The notes below the pieces were generated by a model, which saw only the letters and a program-made list of their open reading frames with translations, was not told where the DNA came from and did no database searches. This document shows, one piece after another, positions 17,988-25,886 of a stretch of 64,000 bases of DNA (positions are counted from its first letter, which is position 1; each line of letters opens with the position of its first letter). The position numbers and the translations under genes were made by a program. Location: contig NZ_JACRSQ010000001.1 of the NCBI RefSeq assembly GCF_014384895.1, positions 186,001-250,000 on the forward strand. Reading direction: 5' to 3'. Source of the DNA: Bianquea renquensis. GTDB taxonomy: Bacteria > Bacillota > Clostridia > Lachnospirales > Bianqueaceae.

Positions 17988-18458
17988 TCACGATTCACCC
18001 CTTTTTGAATGGAAGGACTCCCGCATATAATCGTTTGCATTGTCGTTCATACGTTGAATATAGCCTGCGATTGTATCTATTTCTTCTCTTGTGAAACCGC
18101 GGCTTATCACGGATAAAAATTTTTCCTGAACCTTTTTCCCCTCGCGGATGATTTCAGACGCGGTATCGCATAGCTGCAGATGAATCGTCCTGTGGTTACG
18201 GCCCTCGTAGCTGCCCTGTAAATATCCTCTTTCTTCGAGATCCCGGACCGATGCAGATACATGTGATTTCGTGATTTTAAGCTTATTCACGATGTCGGAC
18301 GCTGTGTCGCTCCCCGCATTTTTAGAAAGGAAAAGTAAGACCAGCATTTCCGCCATTGTCAGCTTATACTTGTTACAGACGGGGAGTAAAAGCGACGAAT
18401 ACAATTCCTTGTTGACATACAAGTTCTCAATGATGCCTTCCATACAGATACCTTCCAT
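17988..18458 (-). CDS. MarR family transcriptional regulator
   Basis: The 156-residue protein has a winged helix-turn-helix: recognition region SDIVNKLKITKSHVSASVRDLEERGYL, then the wing GSYEGRNHRTIHL. Dimerisation helices lie at both ends. Such proteins usually repress their own operon and release DNA on binding a small ligand. The start at ATG 18458 is chosen for the GAGGAA site eight bases before it; the ATG at 18479 lacks one. It is first in a unit with the DUF1538 and PII-like genes. A palindrome lies just downstream of its own -10 element, which points to autorepression. Confidence 0.9.
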   Translation of the reverse strand: MEGICMEGIIENLYVNKELYSSLLLPVCNKYKLTMAEMLVLLFLSKNAGSDTASDIVNKLKITKSHVSASVRDLEERGYLQGSYEGRNHRTIHLQLCDTASEIIREGKKVQEKFLSVISRGFTREEIDTIAGYIQRMNDNANDYMRESFHSKRGES

Positions 18459-18485
18459 ATATTTTTCCTCAAAAGTCAATTATTG

Positions 18486-18507
18486 AACAGTTCGTTTATG
18501 AACTATT
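18486..18507. promoter_or_regulatory. Probable MarR operator (inverted repeat)
   Basis: AACAGTTC (18486-18493) and GAACTATT (18500-18507) form an inverted repeat with one mismatch and a six-base spacer. It overlaps the minus-strand -10 and the transcription start of the marR unit, where a repressor would block RNA polymerase. Confidence 0.65.
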
Positions 18508-18533
18508 GTATAATATTACGTTTAAAAAGTCAA
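18505..18533 (-). promoter_or_regulatory. Promoter of the marR-DUF1538-PII unit
   Basis: Read on the minus strand: -35 TTGACT (18533-18528), 17-base spacer, -10 TACAAT (18510-18505). The marR start lies about 47 bases downstream. Confidence 0.75.
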
Positions 18534-18643
18534 TTCCAACCGCAAAAATATCATAGATTGTTTACAATTTTACAACATGTTTCGGTCCTTGTATTTTCAA
18601 CAGACCGGCAGTCAAGTGACGGCAGACAATGAAACGTAAGGGC

Positions 18644-18671
18644 TTGACAAAAATGCCCTTTTGCGTATAAT
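18644..18671 (+). promoter_or_regulatory. Promoter of the MATE efflux gene
   Basis: Consensus -35 TTGACA (18644-18649), 16-base spacer and -10 TATAAT (18666-18671). It starts an mRNA with a leader of about 170 bases before the MATE start codon. Between this promoter and the marR promoter (18534-18643) I see nothing else. Confidence 0.85.
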
Positions 18672-18715
18672 ATATTGTGCTTGCTCGGAGGGCAAATCAT
18701 TCAGAGGAAATGGTG

Positions 18716-18766
18716 AGCCGGATAAGGCAACAGGCTGAGATGCCTGTATGACTTATCCGGCTTTTT
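18716..18766 (+). terminator. Intrinsic terminator inside the MATE leader (attenuator)
   Basis: AGCCGGATAAG (18716-18726) pairs perfectly with CTTATCCGGCT (18752-18762), ending in TTTTT. An inner stem ACAGGC/GCCTGT stacks within it. The hairpin lies about 40 bases after the likely transcription start and 80 before the MATE ATG, so readthrough must be controlled or partial. No known riboswitch family was recognised. Confidence 0.8.
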
Positions 18767-18779
18767 GTCCTATAGGAAA

Positions 18780-18795
18780 GACTGCCGCGGCAGTC
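18780..18795. repeat. 16-bp perfect palindrome in the MATE leader
   Basis: GACTGCCGCGGCAGTC is fully self-complementary. It follows the leader terminator by 13 bases and lies 51 bases before the MATE start. It could be an operator or, in RNA, a dimer-forming or hairpin element. Confidence 0.5.
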
Positions 18796-18846
18796 CTGAT
18801 AAAAGTCTCTGAGCGAAGAGGCATCAACAGGTTATGGAGGGCTCAT

Positions 18847-20226
18847 ATGTCGGAAGAAGTAATAAAAAACACCGGAAACACTGACTTTCTCACAGGAAAA
18901 ATGAAACCGCTGTACTTTCACTATTTGACGGCCGCTTTCGGCAGCGCGCTGATTTCTTCCATCTACGGCGTAGTCGATATGGCGATGGTCGGTCAGTATC
19001 AGGGCCCGAACGGAACGGCCGCTTTAGCTGTAGTCAGTCCGATCTGGAACATCATATACAGCTTAGGGCTGCTCATGGGAATCGGCGGGTCTGTCCTTTT
19101 CAGTACCCTGCGCGGGGAGTCAAAGCAAAATCAAAAAAAGTCAAATGAATATTTTACAGCTTCTCTGATAGGAGTAGCGATTTTAGCGGCGATTGCTTGG
19201 ATGGCAGTGATTTTCTTTGACCGCGAACTGCTGATCCTTTTCGGTGCGGAGGAAACACTGCTCCCATTGGCACAGCGCTATCTGTTACCTGTTAAATTTG
19301 CGGTGCCGAGTTTCCTTTTGACGCAGCTTTTGGCGGCTTTTTTGCGCAATGACGGCAATCCGGGGCTTGCCACCAAAGCCGTATTGTTCGGCGGTATTTT
19401 CAACGTGTTTGGGGACTGGTTCTTCGTGTTCGCTCTCGATATGGGGGTTATGGGAGCAGGTCTTGCGACCGTCATGGGTTCCGTGTTCTCTCTGATCATT
19501 ATGCTTACCCACTTTTTCAGCAAAAAGAACACACTTCGGCTGGAAAAACCGGCAAAGCTGTTTTCCATGTTAAAATCGATCAGTGTGACCGGCTTTTCGA
19601 CCTTCTTCCTTGACGTGGCGATGGGGATCCTGACAATGCTGTTCAACCGCCAGATCTTGCAGTATTTAGGGACAGATGCGCTGTCCGTTTACGGGATCAT
19701 TATCAACATCAGCACCTTTGTCCAGTGCTGTGCTTACAGTATCGGTCAGGCGTCACAGCCGATTATCTCCACAAACTTCGGTGCGCATAAAGGGAAACGG
19801 ATCCGCGAAGTTCTTCAATATGCTCTCGCAACAGCCGCCGTATTCGGTCTGATTTGGACGGCGCTCGCTGAGTTTGCTCCCAATCTCTTTGTCAGCATCT
19901 TTATGGCGCCAACAGACGGTATCCTAGAGATAGCGCCTGCCATAATACGCAGCTACGGCATTTCATTTTTATTGTTGCCGCTCAATATCTTTTCCACATA
20001 TTATTTCCAGGCGCTGATGAAACCATCCATTTCCTTTGTTGTATCAGTGTCAAGAGGTGCTGTCGTAAGCGGCATTTTGATTTATCTGCTGCCCTCTATT
20101 GCCGGAGCGGACAGCCTTTGGTTTGCGATGCCCATCACAGAATTATTGGTTGCGATTTTCGTAGTGATCATGATGACACGCTATACAAAACAATTGTTGT
20201 CGGACGATAGAAAACAAAACGCATGA
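18847..20226 (+). CDS. MATE family multidrug/cation efflux transporter
   Basis: The 459-residue protein has about 12 membrane segments in two similar halves, as in MATE exporters driven by sodium or proton gradients. Family features include the VYGVVDMAMVGQY-like segment in the first helix (here SIYGVVDMAMVGQY) and NFGAHKGKRIREV in the second half, the usual NxGAxxxxRxR-type loop. The ATG at 18847 has GGAGG six bases upstream; the in-frame ATG at 18748 lies within the leader hairpin and is rejected. Expression is probably controlled by the leader terminator, which suggests a response to an intracellular ligand. The substrate is unknown. Confidence 0.93.
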   Translation: MSEEVIKNTGNTDFLTGKMKPLYFHYLTAAFGSALISSIYGVVDMAMVGQYQGPNGTAALAVVSPIWNIIYSLGLLMGIGGSVLFSTLRGESKQNQKKSNEYFTASLIGVAILAAIAWMAVIFFDRELLILFGAEETLLPLAQRYLLPVKFAVPSFLLTQLLAAFLRNDGNPGLATKAVLFGGIFNVFGDWFFVFALDMGVMGAGLATVMGSVFSLIIMLTHFFSKKNTLRLEKPAKLFSMLKSISVTGFSTFFLDVAMGILTMLFNRQILQYLGTDALSVYGIIINISTFVQCCAYSIGQASQPIISTNFGAHKGKRIREVLQYALATAAVFGLIWTALAEFAPNLFVSIFMAPTDGILEIAPAIIRSYGISFLLLPLNIFSTYYFQALMKPSISFVVSVSRGAVVSGILIYLLPSIAGADSLWFAMPITELLVAIFVVIMMTRYTKQLLSDDRKQNA

Positions 20227-20499
20227 AAACATTTTGATGTTTGTGCTTGCGATTGTCAATTCCTTCTTCGGCGGGCCGCTGAAGGAACGGGAGATGAATC
20301 CGAATTTTGTCGGAACCTGGCCGAATATACTGCGGCAGTGCAGAGAAAAACGAAGAAAAGGGAGCTTGAGACGGATGAGCAGAAAGTCGATTTTGTGGCT
20401 TCTTTTGATTGGAACCGCATGACGGCTCAGGATGAAACGGTATGGAAGGAAATATTCAAAACATTGGCAGAACATGGCGTAAGCCTTTCGGAAGAATAG
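20227..20499 (+). pseudogene. Start-less 90-codon open frame following the MATE stop
   Basis: Directly after the MATE TGA, in the same reading frame, 90 codons stay open to TAG 20497-20499. The translation is cysteine-rich at first (VCACDCQF) and then reads as soluble, helical protein (for example VDFVASFDWNRM and WKEIFKTLAEHG). There is no early start codon or ribosome site. It is either the 3' remnant of a lost gene or, less likely, an extension reached by stop readthrough. I do not recognise the family. Confidence 0.4.
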
Positions 20500-20504
20500 A
20501 GGAT

Positions 20505-21362
20505 CTAATCGGCGGAAGAAAGGGACAGCTGGTACTGCTTCGGCGTCTGACCGTATTTTTTGCAAAACAGGCGGATGAAATAGCTGATGTTTGAAATGCC
20601 CACCTGCATAGCAGTTTCGGTGACGGTCATGCCTTGCCGCAGGCAGGCCACTGCCTTTTCCAGCCGAAGGTCATTTAGAAACGCAAACGGCGTCTGGCCG
20701 GTATAAAGGCGGAATACCCGTATATAGTGAGAGGGAGAAAGTGCCGCCTGCTCCGACAGCTGCCGGATGGTCAGATCCTGTCCAAAGTGGCGATTCATAA
20801 AGGTGATGCTTTCTTTAACGGCCCCGGCCTGGGGATTGTACGGGCGGATGACGGTTTTTGCCAAATGCCCATTCTTCCAGAATAATTCCAGCAAATGCAG
20901 CAGTCCCGTTTGTATCCGCAGTTCCCAGCCGGGTTCCTTTGTGCCGATACAGGAAATGCAGTCCATTAATCCCCGCGACAAATCCGAATAGCCTGCCTCG
21001 CTCCGGCCAATGCGAACCGGGAGAAGCAGGCTCCCTTTTTCCAGCTGGTTGAGGAAGAGTGATGCATCCTGTTCGAGCAGCGGCGAAAGCAGTATCCGGA
21101 GATCAAATACTAGAAGATCTGCCTTGCCCATAGGTTCACTGGTGCGATGGAGAATGCCTCTGTTGACACAGAGAATATCGCCGGCAGAATAGGGACAACT
21201 CTGTCCTTCCAACTCAATAGACCCTGCCGTTTCAGTCTGAATCAGCTCCAGCTCCCGATGCCAATGCAGCGGAATGAGGACCTCATCAAAATGATATGAT
21301 GCCAGCGGTACGGCTAGAAAATCACGTTCCGAATGTTCTTCATACTGTTGTCGCGAAACCAT
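20505..21362 (-). CDS. AraC family transcriptional regulator
   Basis: The 285-residue protein has an N-terminal cupin-type sensor (LIPLHWHRELELIQ, with the metal- or ligand-site His pair, then SAGDILCVNRGILHR). Two C-terminal helix-turn-helix motifs follow, first around LTIRQLSEQAALSPSHYIRVF and second around MTVTETAMQVGISNISYFIRLF, ending with KKYGQTPKQYQ. Such proteins usually activate a neighbouring sugar operon on binding its inducer. Start at ATG 21362, which has GGAGG five bases upstream. It diverges from the GH31 gene across a shared 126-bp region with an inverted repeat, so alpha-glucoside control is likely. Confidence 0.93.
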   Translation of the reverse strand: MVSRQQYEEHSERDFLAVPLASYHFDEVLIPLHWHRELELIQTETAGSIELEGQSCPYSAGDILCVNRGILHRTSEPMGKADLLVFDLRILLSPLLEQDASLFLNQLEKGSLLLPVRIGRSEAGYSDLSRGLMDCISCIGTKEPGWELRIQTGLLHLLELFWKNGHLAKTVIRPYNPQAGAVKESITFMNRHFGQDLTIRQLSEQAALSPSHYIRVFRLYTGQTPFAFLNDLRLEKAVACLRQGMTVTETAMQVGISNISYFIRLFCKKYGQTPKQYQLSLSSAD

Positions 21363-21389
21363 AATCCCCTCCATGCGCATATTGTGCTA

Positions 21390-21418
21390 AAAATTGCGTA
21401 TAAAATGCGCGCAATTTT
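21390..21418. promoter_or_regulatory. Inverted repeat in the AraC-GH31 divergent region
   Basis: AAAATTGCG (21390-21398) and CGCAATTTT (21410-21418) form a perfect nine-base inverted repeat with an 11-base spacer. It lies between the two divergent start codons, a likely binding site for the AraC protein. The GH31 promoter nearby looks weak (a TATTAT or TATATA -10 near 21438-21446), as expected of an activator-dependent gene. Confidence 0.55.
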
Positions 21419-21488
21419 ATCCGTAAAGCGTTATACTTGTATTATATAGTGTAGGGAGATTCCTGTCAACAGAAGGGGAGTGGCAACG

Positions 21489-23909
21489 ATGTATCAGCTT
21501 ATTCAAAGACAGCCGGAACTTATTTTGCAAAGTCCTGATACCCTGCTTCGGCTCTATCCGGTCCATGAACGCGCCGTCCGCATAACCATGACCGGTCGGG
21601 ATCACTTTCTGCCGGAGCCGGAACATGAAAATCTGACGCCTGTTGTTTTGAACAAAACTCCGTTTCCAGACTATGTACTGCGGGAAGAGGGGCAGACCGT
21701 CACTTTGAAATTGAAGTACTGCGCCGTGAGTGTGTGTCTGGAAACCGGAGCGATTGCATATCAGGATTCGACCGGCATGTTGCTGACCCAAGAGCCCCAA
21801 CGGGGCGGTAAGCATTTGGTAGAAACGCGAGTATTGCGCAATATTTTTACCGGTGAGGGCGAACTGGTGCAGAGGCAGTCGGCGGATGGTGTGAAGGTTA
21901 CCGGTGGAGAATATGAAACCGTGCTGGATCGCATGGCATATCAAGCCAAGGTGGAATTCATTTTCGGGGAAGAGGGTCTTTACGGGTTTGGGTCCCATGA
22001 AGAGGGGTATGGCAATCTTCGCGGAAAATCCCGCCAGCTGTATCAGCAGAATATGAAGGCCTGTGTGCCCTCCTTTGTTTCGACGAAAGGGTATGGATTT
22101 CTCTTCGACTGCCGCTCTCTCATGACCTTTGAAGACAATGCTTACGGTTCCTACGTCTGGATGGACACCGTGGATGAACTGGACTACTATTTTCTGGCTG
22201 GTCCGGATTACCCGTCTGTATTGCGGACATATCGGGATCTGACCGGTGCCGCCCCCATGCTTCCTAAATGGGCATTCGGTTACGGGCAAAGCAAGGAACG
22301 GTATCAGACCGCCGCAGAACTGATCGAAATTGTGGAAGAATACCGTCGCCGCAAAATTCCGCTGAGCTTTATCGTTCAGGACTGGCAGACCTGGGAGGAG
22401 GGAAAATGGGGACAGAAGAGCTTTGACCGCAGCCGTTATCCGGATCCTGCGGCCATGACGCGCAGGCTCCACGAACTGGGGGCGGCTCTGATGCTTTCCA
22501 TCTGGCCTAATATGAATGGCATGGGCGAAAACCAACAGGAAATGTTGGAACACGGGTATATGTTGGGAAATCGTTCTACCTACAACGCTTTTTCCAAGGC
22601 GGCGCGCGATCTTTACTGGAAACAGGCCGACGAAGGAATTTTCCAATACGGTGTGGATGCCTGGTGGTGCGATTGCACGGAGCCCTTTGAAGCGGACTGG
22701 AGCGGTACGCTTCGCCTGGAACCCCATGAACGTCTGAAACGCAACGTGGAGGCGGCAAAAAAATATCTGGATGACGGGGAGTGGACCGCGTATTCGCTCT
22801 GCCATTCCCGCGGCATTTATGAGGGACAGCGCAAAACGTCAGAGGAAAAACGAGTGGTCAACCTGACCCGCTCCTCTTTTGCCGGTCAGCACCGGTATGG
22901 GGCGCTCACCTGGTCGGGGGATATTGGCGCAAATTGGGAGACCCTTGCCCGCCAGATTCCGGAGGGCCTCAATTTCTGTGCATCCGGTGAACCCTTCTGG
23001 AGTCTGGATATCGGCGCATTCTTTGTATCTCCGGGAAACGAATGGTTCCGCTGCGGAGAGTATCCCCATGGCTGCGAAGATCTCGGATATCGGGAGCTGT
23101 ATACCCGTTGGCTTCAGTTTGGAACGTTTCTGCCGATGATGCGTTCTCACGGCGCGGATACACCTCGGGAAATCTGGCGGTTTGGCGAACCTGGCACTCC
23201 GTTTTATGATGCAATTGCCAAATTTATCCGGCTGCGGATGGAACTGTTGCCATACCTTTATTCCCAGGCTGCCGCTGTCTCCATGAAGGGAGATACCTTC
23301 CTGATGCCTCTGGGATTGGCATTCCCCAGCGATCCGGCATCATTTGATGTGACAGATCAGTTCATGTTTGGGCCGTCCATGATGGTCTGTCCGGTGACCC
23401 GGCCCATGTATTACGAAGCGGGTTCGAAGCCATTGGAAGGAGTGCCCAAATCCCGAGCCGTCTATTTGCCTGCCGGATCCGGCTGGTATGATTTCTGGAC
23501 GGGAGAGTTCCATTACGGCGGTCGGAGCGTGGAGGCCGAGGCCCCGCTGGAACGGATTCCCCTTTATGTCAAAGCGGGCTCCATACTTCCCCTCGGTCCG
23601 GTATTGGAATATCCAGGTCAGGCACCGCATCCGGAATTGACGTTGCGGGTTTACCCCAGAAAGGATGGAAACTTTGACCTTTATGATGACGAAGGCGATT
23701 CTTACCGGTATGAAAAGGGAATGTACAGCTTGACACCTGTTCACTGGGATGATAGGCGCCGTACGTTGACCATCGGCCGGCGGGAGGGCTGTTACCCTGG
23801 AATGCCGCAATCTCAGGTATTCCATATTGTACTGGGGAAAATGGAAAAAACCATCCTTGTGGAACACGGTGAGGAGATACAGATTTCATTCGACAGTTTG
23901 TTGGGATAG
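21489..23909 (+). CDS. Glycoside hydrolase family 31 (alpha-glucosidase/xylosidase type)
   Basis: The 806-residue retaining hydrolase has an N-terminal beta domain with GLYGFGSHEEGYG. The catalytic barrel carries the nucleophile Asp in WWCDCTEPFE (about 395) and the acid/base Asp in LTWSGDIGANW (about 478). C-terminal beta domains follow, with the family segment GPSMMVCPVT. No signal peptide is visible, so it probably acts in the cytosol on imported oligosaccharides. Substrate type (glucosyl or xylosyl) cannot be settled. The ATG at 21489 is nine bases after AAGGGGAG. It diverges from an AraC regulator and is followed by a URO-D-like gene 53 bases downstream. Confidence 0.94.
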   Translation: MYQLIQRQPELILQSPDTLLRLYPVHERAVRITMTGRDHFLPEPEHENLTPVVLNKTPFPDYVLREEGQTVTLKLKYCAVSVCLETGAIAYQDSTGMLLTQEPQRGGKHLVETRVLRNIFTGEGELVQRQSADGVKVTGGEYETVLDRMAYQAKVEFIFGEEGLYGFGSHEEGYGNLRGKSRQLYQQNMKACVPSFVSTKGYGFLFDCRSLMTFEDNAYGSYVWMDTVDELDYYFLAGPDYPSVLRTYRDLTGAAPMLPKWAFGYGQSKERYQTAAELIEIVEEYRRRKIPLSFIVQDWQTWEEGKWGQKSFDRSRYPDPAAMTRRLHELGAALMLSIWPNMNGMGENQQEMLEHGYMLGNRSTYNAFSKAARDLYWKQADEGIFQYGVDAWWCDCTEPFEADWSGTLRLEPHERLKRNVEAAKKYLDDGEWTAYSLCHSRGIYEGQRKTSEEKRVVNLTRSSFAGQHRYGALTWSGDIGANWETLARQIPEGLNFCASGEPFWSLDIGAFFVSPGNEWFRCGEYPHGCEDLGYRELYTRWLQFGTFLPMMRSHGADTPREIWRFGEPGTPFYDAIAKFIRLRMELLPYLYSQAAAVSMKGDTFLMPLGLAFPSDPASFDVTDQFMFGPSMMVCPVTRPMYYEAGSKPLEGVPKSRAVYLPAGSGWYDFWTGEFHYGGRSVEAEAPLERIPLYVKAGSILPLGPVLEYPGQAPHPELTLRVYPRKDGNFDLYDDEGDSYRYEKGMYSLTPVHWDDRRRTLTIGRREGCYPGMPQSQVFHIVLGKMEKTILVEHGEEIQISFDSLLG

Positions 23910-23962
23910 GATAGAGGGGTAACCAGGAAAGATTGAAAACAACGGGAAGGGAAAACGGAATT

Positions 23963-25036
23963 ATGATACACAAAGAAAACTGGGAAGAGACGAAAAAGCA
24001 TTTAGAAGCGTTTTGGAACAAAGCGTATTATAAGAGATGCGACCTTGCCATACGTGTCCCGTGCGCTGTGGATAATGAGGAAGACCTCCTTCCGCTGGAT
24101 TGCCAAAGCGTGGAAGAATCCTATACCTCGCCGGACTATCTGTACGCTTCCTGGAAAAATTCCAGTTTGCGCTATAAATTTTTAGGGGAGGGAATCCCGG
24201 TCTGCAATCTGAACTTTGGCACAGCCGGTCACGTGGAATATTTTGGGGCTACGCCCCACTATGCACCGGATACCATCTGGTTTTCTCCCATTTTGGACGA
24301 ACCGGATGCCTCACTGCTGCAATATGACCTGGAGGGAGAGGCTTTTGAACGGCACAAAGAGATCACCCGAAGGCTCACACAAAAGGCAGCGGGGGAATTT
24401 ATGGTATCAATGCCTGACAACTGCGGTATTATTGATGGCTTGGCCGAGCTGCGCGGTTCGGAAAACCTGTTGATCGATATGCTGGAAAATCCAGAATTCG
24501 TGCATGAATCCCGCCAGAAAATTATAGAGGCGTGGAAAGCCACCCAAAAAGGATTTTTTGAGATTCTCGCGGAGAACAACGAAGGCGGTTCTTCTCACAG
24601 CTGGATGCAGCTGTGGTGCCCCAAACGCCACGCGCAGATCCAGTGCGATTTTTCCGTGATGATTTCTCCGGCGATGTACGAAGAATTTGTATTGCCCGAG
24701 ATTGAAGAATGTGTTCAATTTCTGGATACTGTCACCTACCATTTAGACGGACAGGAGCAGATCCGGCATTTGGACATGCTCTTATCGGTGAAAAAGCTGG
24801 ACAATATACAGTGGACGCCTGTAGCTGGGCAGCCCAAAACATCCGCTTTTATCAGAGAGCTTCAGAAAATTCAAGCTGCGGGAAAAGGGCTTGTCCTGTT
24901 GCCGGAAAAGGGGGAGGTTCCATTTTTAATGGAAAATTTGTCCCACAAGGGGCTTCACCTCGTTGTCAATGATATTGCCGACCCCCGGGAAGCCGAGGAT
25001 TTACTTCGGCTGGCAGAAAAGCTGGCACACGAGTAG
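23963..25036 (+). CDS. Uroporphyrinogen-decarboxylase-like (URO-D superfamily) protein
   Basis: A 357-residue TIM-barrel-type protein that resembles the broad URO-D/methyltransferase superfamily, not true HemE. Visible segments are WLPD-like MVSMPDNCGIIDGLAEL, FEILAENNEGGSSHSWMQLW, and the late LDTVTYHLDGQEQIRHLDML followed by IQWTPVAGQP, the usual URO-D barrel ending. Relatives are often found by glycosidase genes with unknown function. The true HemE N-terminal Arg motif is not seen. The start is uncertain: ATG 23963 is used, but an upstream in-frame TTG at 23933 has an AGGAAA site close by. It is probably co-transcribed with GH31, and a terminator follows at 25076. Confidence 0.7.
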   Translation: MIHKENWEETKKHLEAFWNKAYYKRCDLAIRVPCAVDNEEDLLPLDCQSVEESYTSPDYLYASWKNSSLRYKFLGEGIPVCNLNFGTAGHVEYFGATPHYAPDTIWFSPILDEPDASLLQYDLEGEAFERHKEITRRLTQKAAGEFMVSMPDNCGIIDGLAELRGSENLLIDMLENPEFVHESRQKIIEAWKATQKGFFEILAENNEGGSSHSWMQLWCPKRHAQIQCDFSVMISPAMYEEFVLPEIEECVQFLDTVTYHLDGQEQIRHLDMLLSVKKLDNIQWTPVAGQPKTSAFIRELQKIQAAGKGLVLLPEKGEVPFLMENLSHKGLHLVVNDIADPREAEDLLRLAEKLAHE

Positions 25037-25075
25037 GATCTGCGAGACTATCCAGAAAATAACCGGCATCCTAAG

Positions 25076-25103
25076 AAAAAGCGCCTCTCCAAAGGTGCTT
25101 TTT
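25076..25103. terminator. Bidirectional intrinsic terminator
   Basis: AAAAAGCGCC (25076-25085) pairs with GGTGCTTTTT (25094-25103), with one G-T pair. T runs on both strands suit termination of the URO-D-like gene (plus) and the Crp/Fnr gene (minus), which converge here. Confidence 0.85.
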
Positions 25104-25135
25104 GTCATATCATCATAGCGGCCGCCCCTATATCT

Positions 25136-25795
25136 TTATTTTAGGGTAAAATGATTCCGATTAAAGGTCAAGATCCCTTCATCCCGCATTTTGCAGAGCT
25201 CATTTGACATAGCGCTCCGGTCAACCGATAGAAAATCTGCAAGCTGTTGGCGGTTGAAGGGGATGTCAAAGGATGGACTTCCGGATTGTATGGATTGCTC
25301 AGACAAGTAGGATCGCAACTTTTCACGTGTCGTGCGCTGCGACATATGACCTAGCTTTTGCGCGAGTCTCCTATTTTTGGAAGCTAAAACGGCAAATAGA
25401 TTTTGAATCAGAAGACTGTGGTAATGGCATGTAGACGTGCACACAGTTAGAACATGGCGAAAGTCAAGAAATAGCGCGATGCTGTCATCGACTGCAATGG
25501 CGTTATTTACCATGGCATCGCTATCCGGCGCAGCGTAGGCCTCTCCAAAAATCTCACCCGGCAAAATCTCATGTAATATGCTGAGATTTCCCCAGTAGTC
25601 TTCTCTCTGAATGTGGACAGTTCCCTCTAATAGCAATCCTACGGCGGAGATGTGATCCCCGATACGGAAAATAGGCGCGCCTTTTGGAAAGCTGCGCTTG
25701 GTTGCCGATAGACAATCCAGCATTGTCTCAATCTCATGCTCCTGTAAACCATGGAACAGCTGAGACCGTTTCAAAATGGGCAGATAGTTTTTCAT
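25136..25795 (-). CDS. Crp/Fnr family transcriptional regulator
   Basis: The 219-residue protein has an N-terminal cyclic-nucleotide-type beta barrel (PKGAPIFRIGDHISAVGLLL, then LPGEIFGEAYA) and a C-terminal HTH_Crp domain (PFNRQQLADFLSVDRSAMSNEL). I see no N-terminal cysteine cluster of the FNR 4Fe-4S kind, so it is not a classical oxygen sensor; homologues near ferredoxin or hcp genes often sense nitric oxide or redox state. ATG 25795 has AGAGGAG six to seven bases upstream. It diverges from a 4Fe-4S protein gene with 91 bases between the starts, which suggests that gene as its target. Confidence 0.92.
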   Translation of the reverse strand: MKNYLPILKRSQLFHGLQEHEIETMLDCLSATKRSFPKGAPIFRIGDHISAVGLLLEGTVHIQREDYWGNLSILHEILPGEIFGEAYAAPDSDAMVNNAIAVDDSIALFLDFRHVLTVCTSTCHYHSLLIQNLFAVLASKNRRLAQKLGHMSQRTTREKLRSYLSEQSIQSGSPSFDIPFNRQQLADFLSVDRSAMSNELCKMRDEGILTFNRNHFTLK

Positions 25796-25814
25796 AACGT
25801 CTCCTCTTTGTTGT

Positions 25815-25851
25815 AAATCCAACGGATTTGTTTTTGTAATTGTACTATAAT
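25815..25851. promoter_or_regulatory. Operator-like repeat and promoter between Crp/Fnr and 4Fe-4S genes
   Basis: AAATCC-AAC-GGATTT (25815-25829) is a perfect six-base inverted repeat. A consensus -10 TATAAT lies at 25846-25851 on the plus strand with no good -35 at the proper spacing; the repeat covers that place. This fits regulation by a DNA-binding protein, perhaps the adjacent Crp/Fnr regulator. Confidence 0.5.
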
Positions 25852-25886
25852 CACCTTGCAAAGTCAAATAAGGGAGGATACAATCC

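Noticed and set aside
18716..18750. TPP riboswitch suggested by CTGAGA in the MATE leader
   Set aside because: The bases lie in the inner loop of a simple terminator hairpin; the other conserved TPP segments are missing.
21417..22805. 462-codon open frame on the minus strand
   Set aside because: It lies wholly antisense to the GH31 gene, whose catalytic motifs are clear; no ribosome site and no recognisable family.
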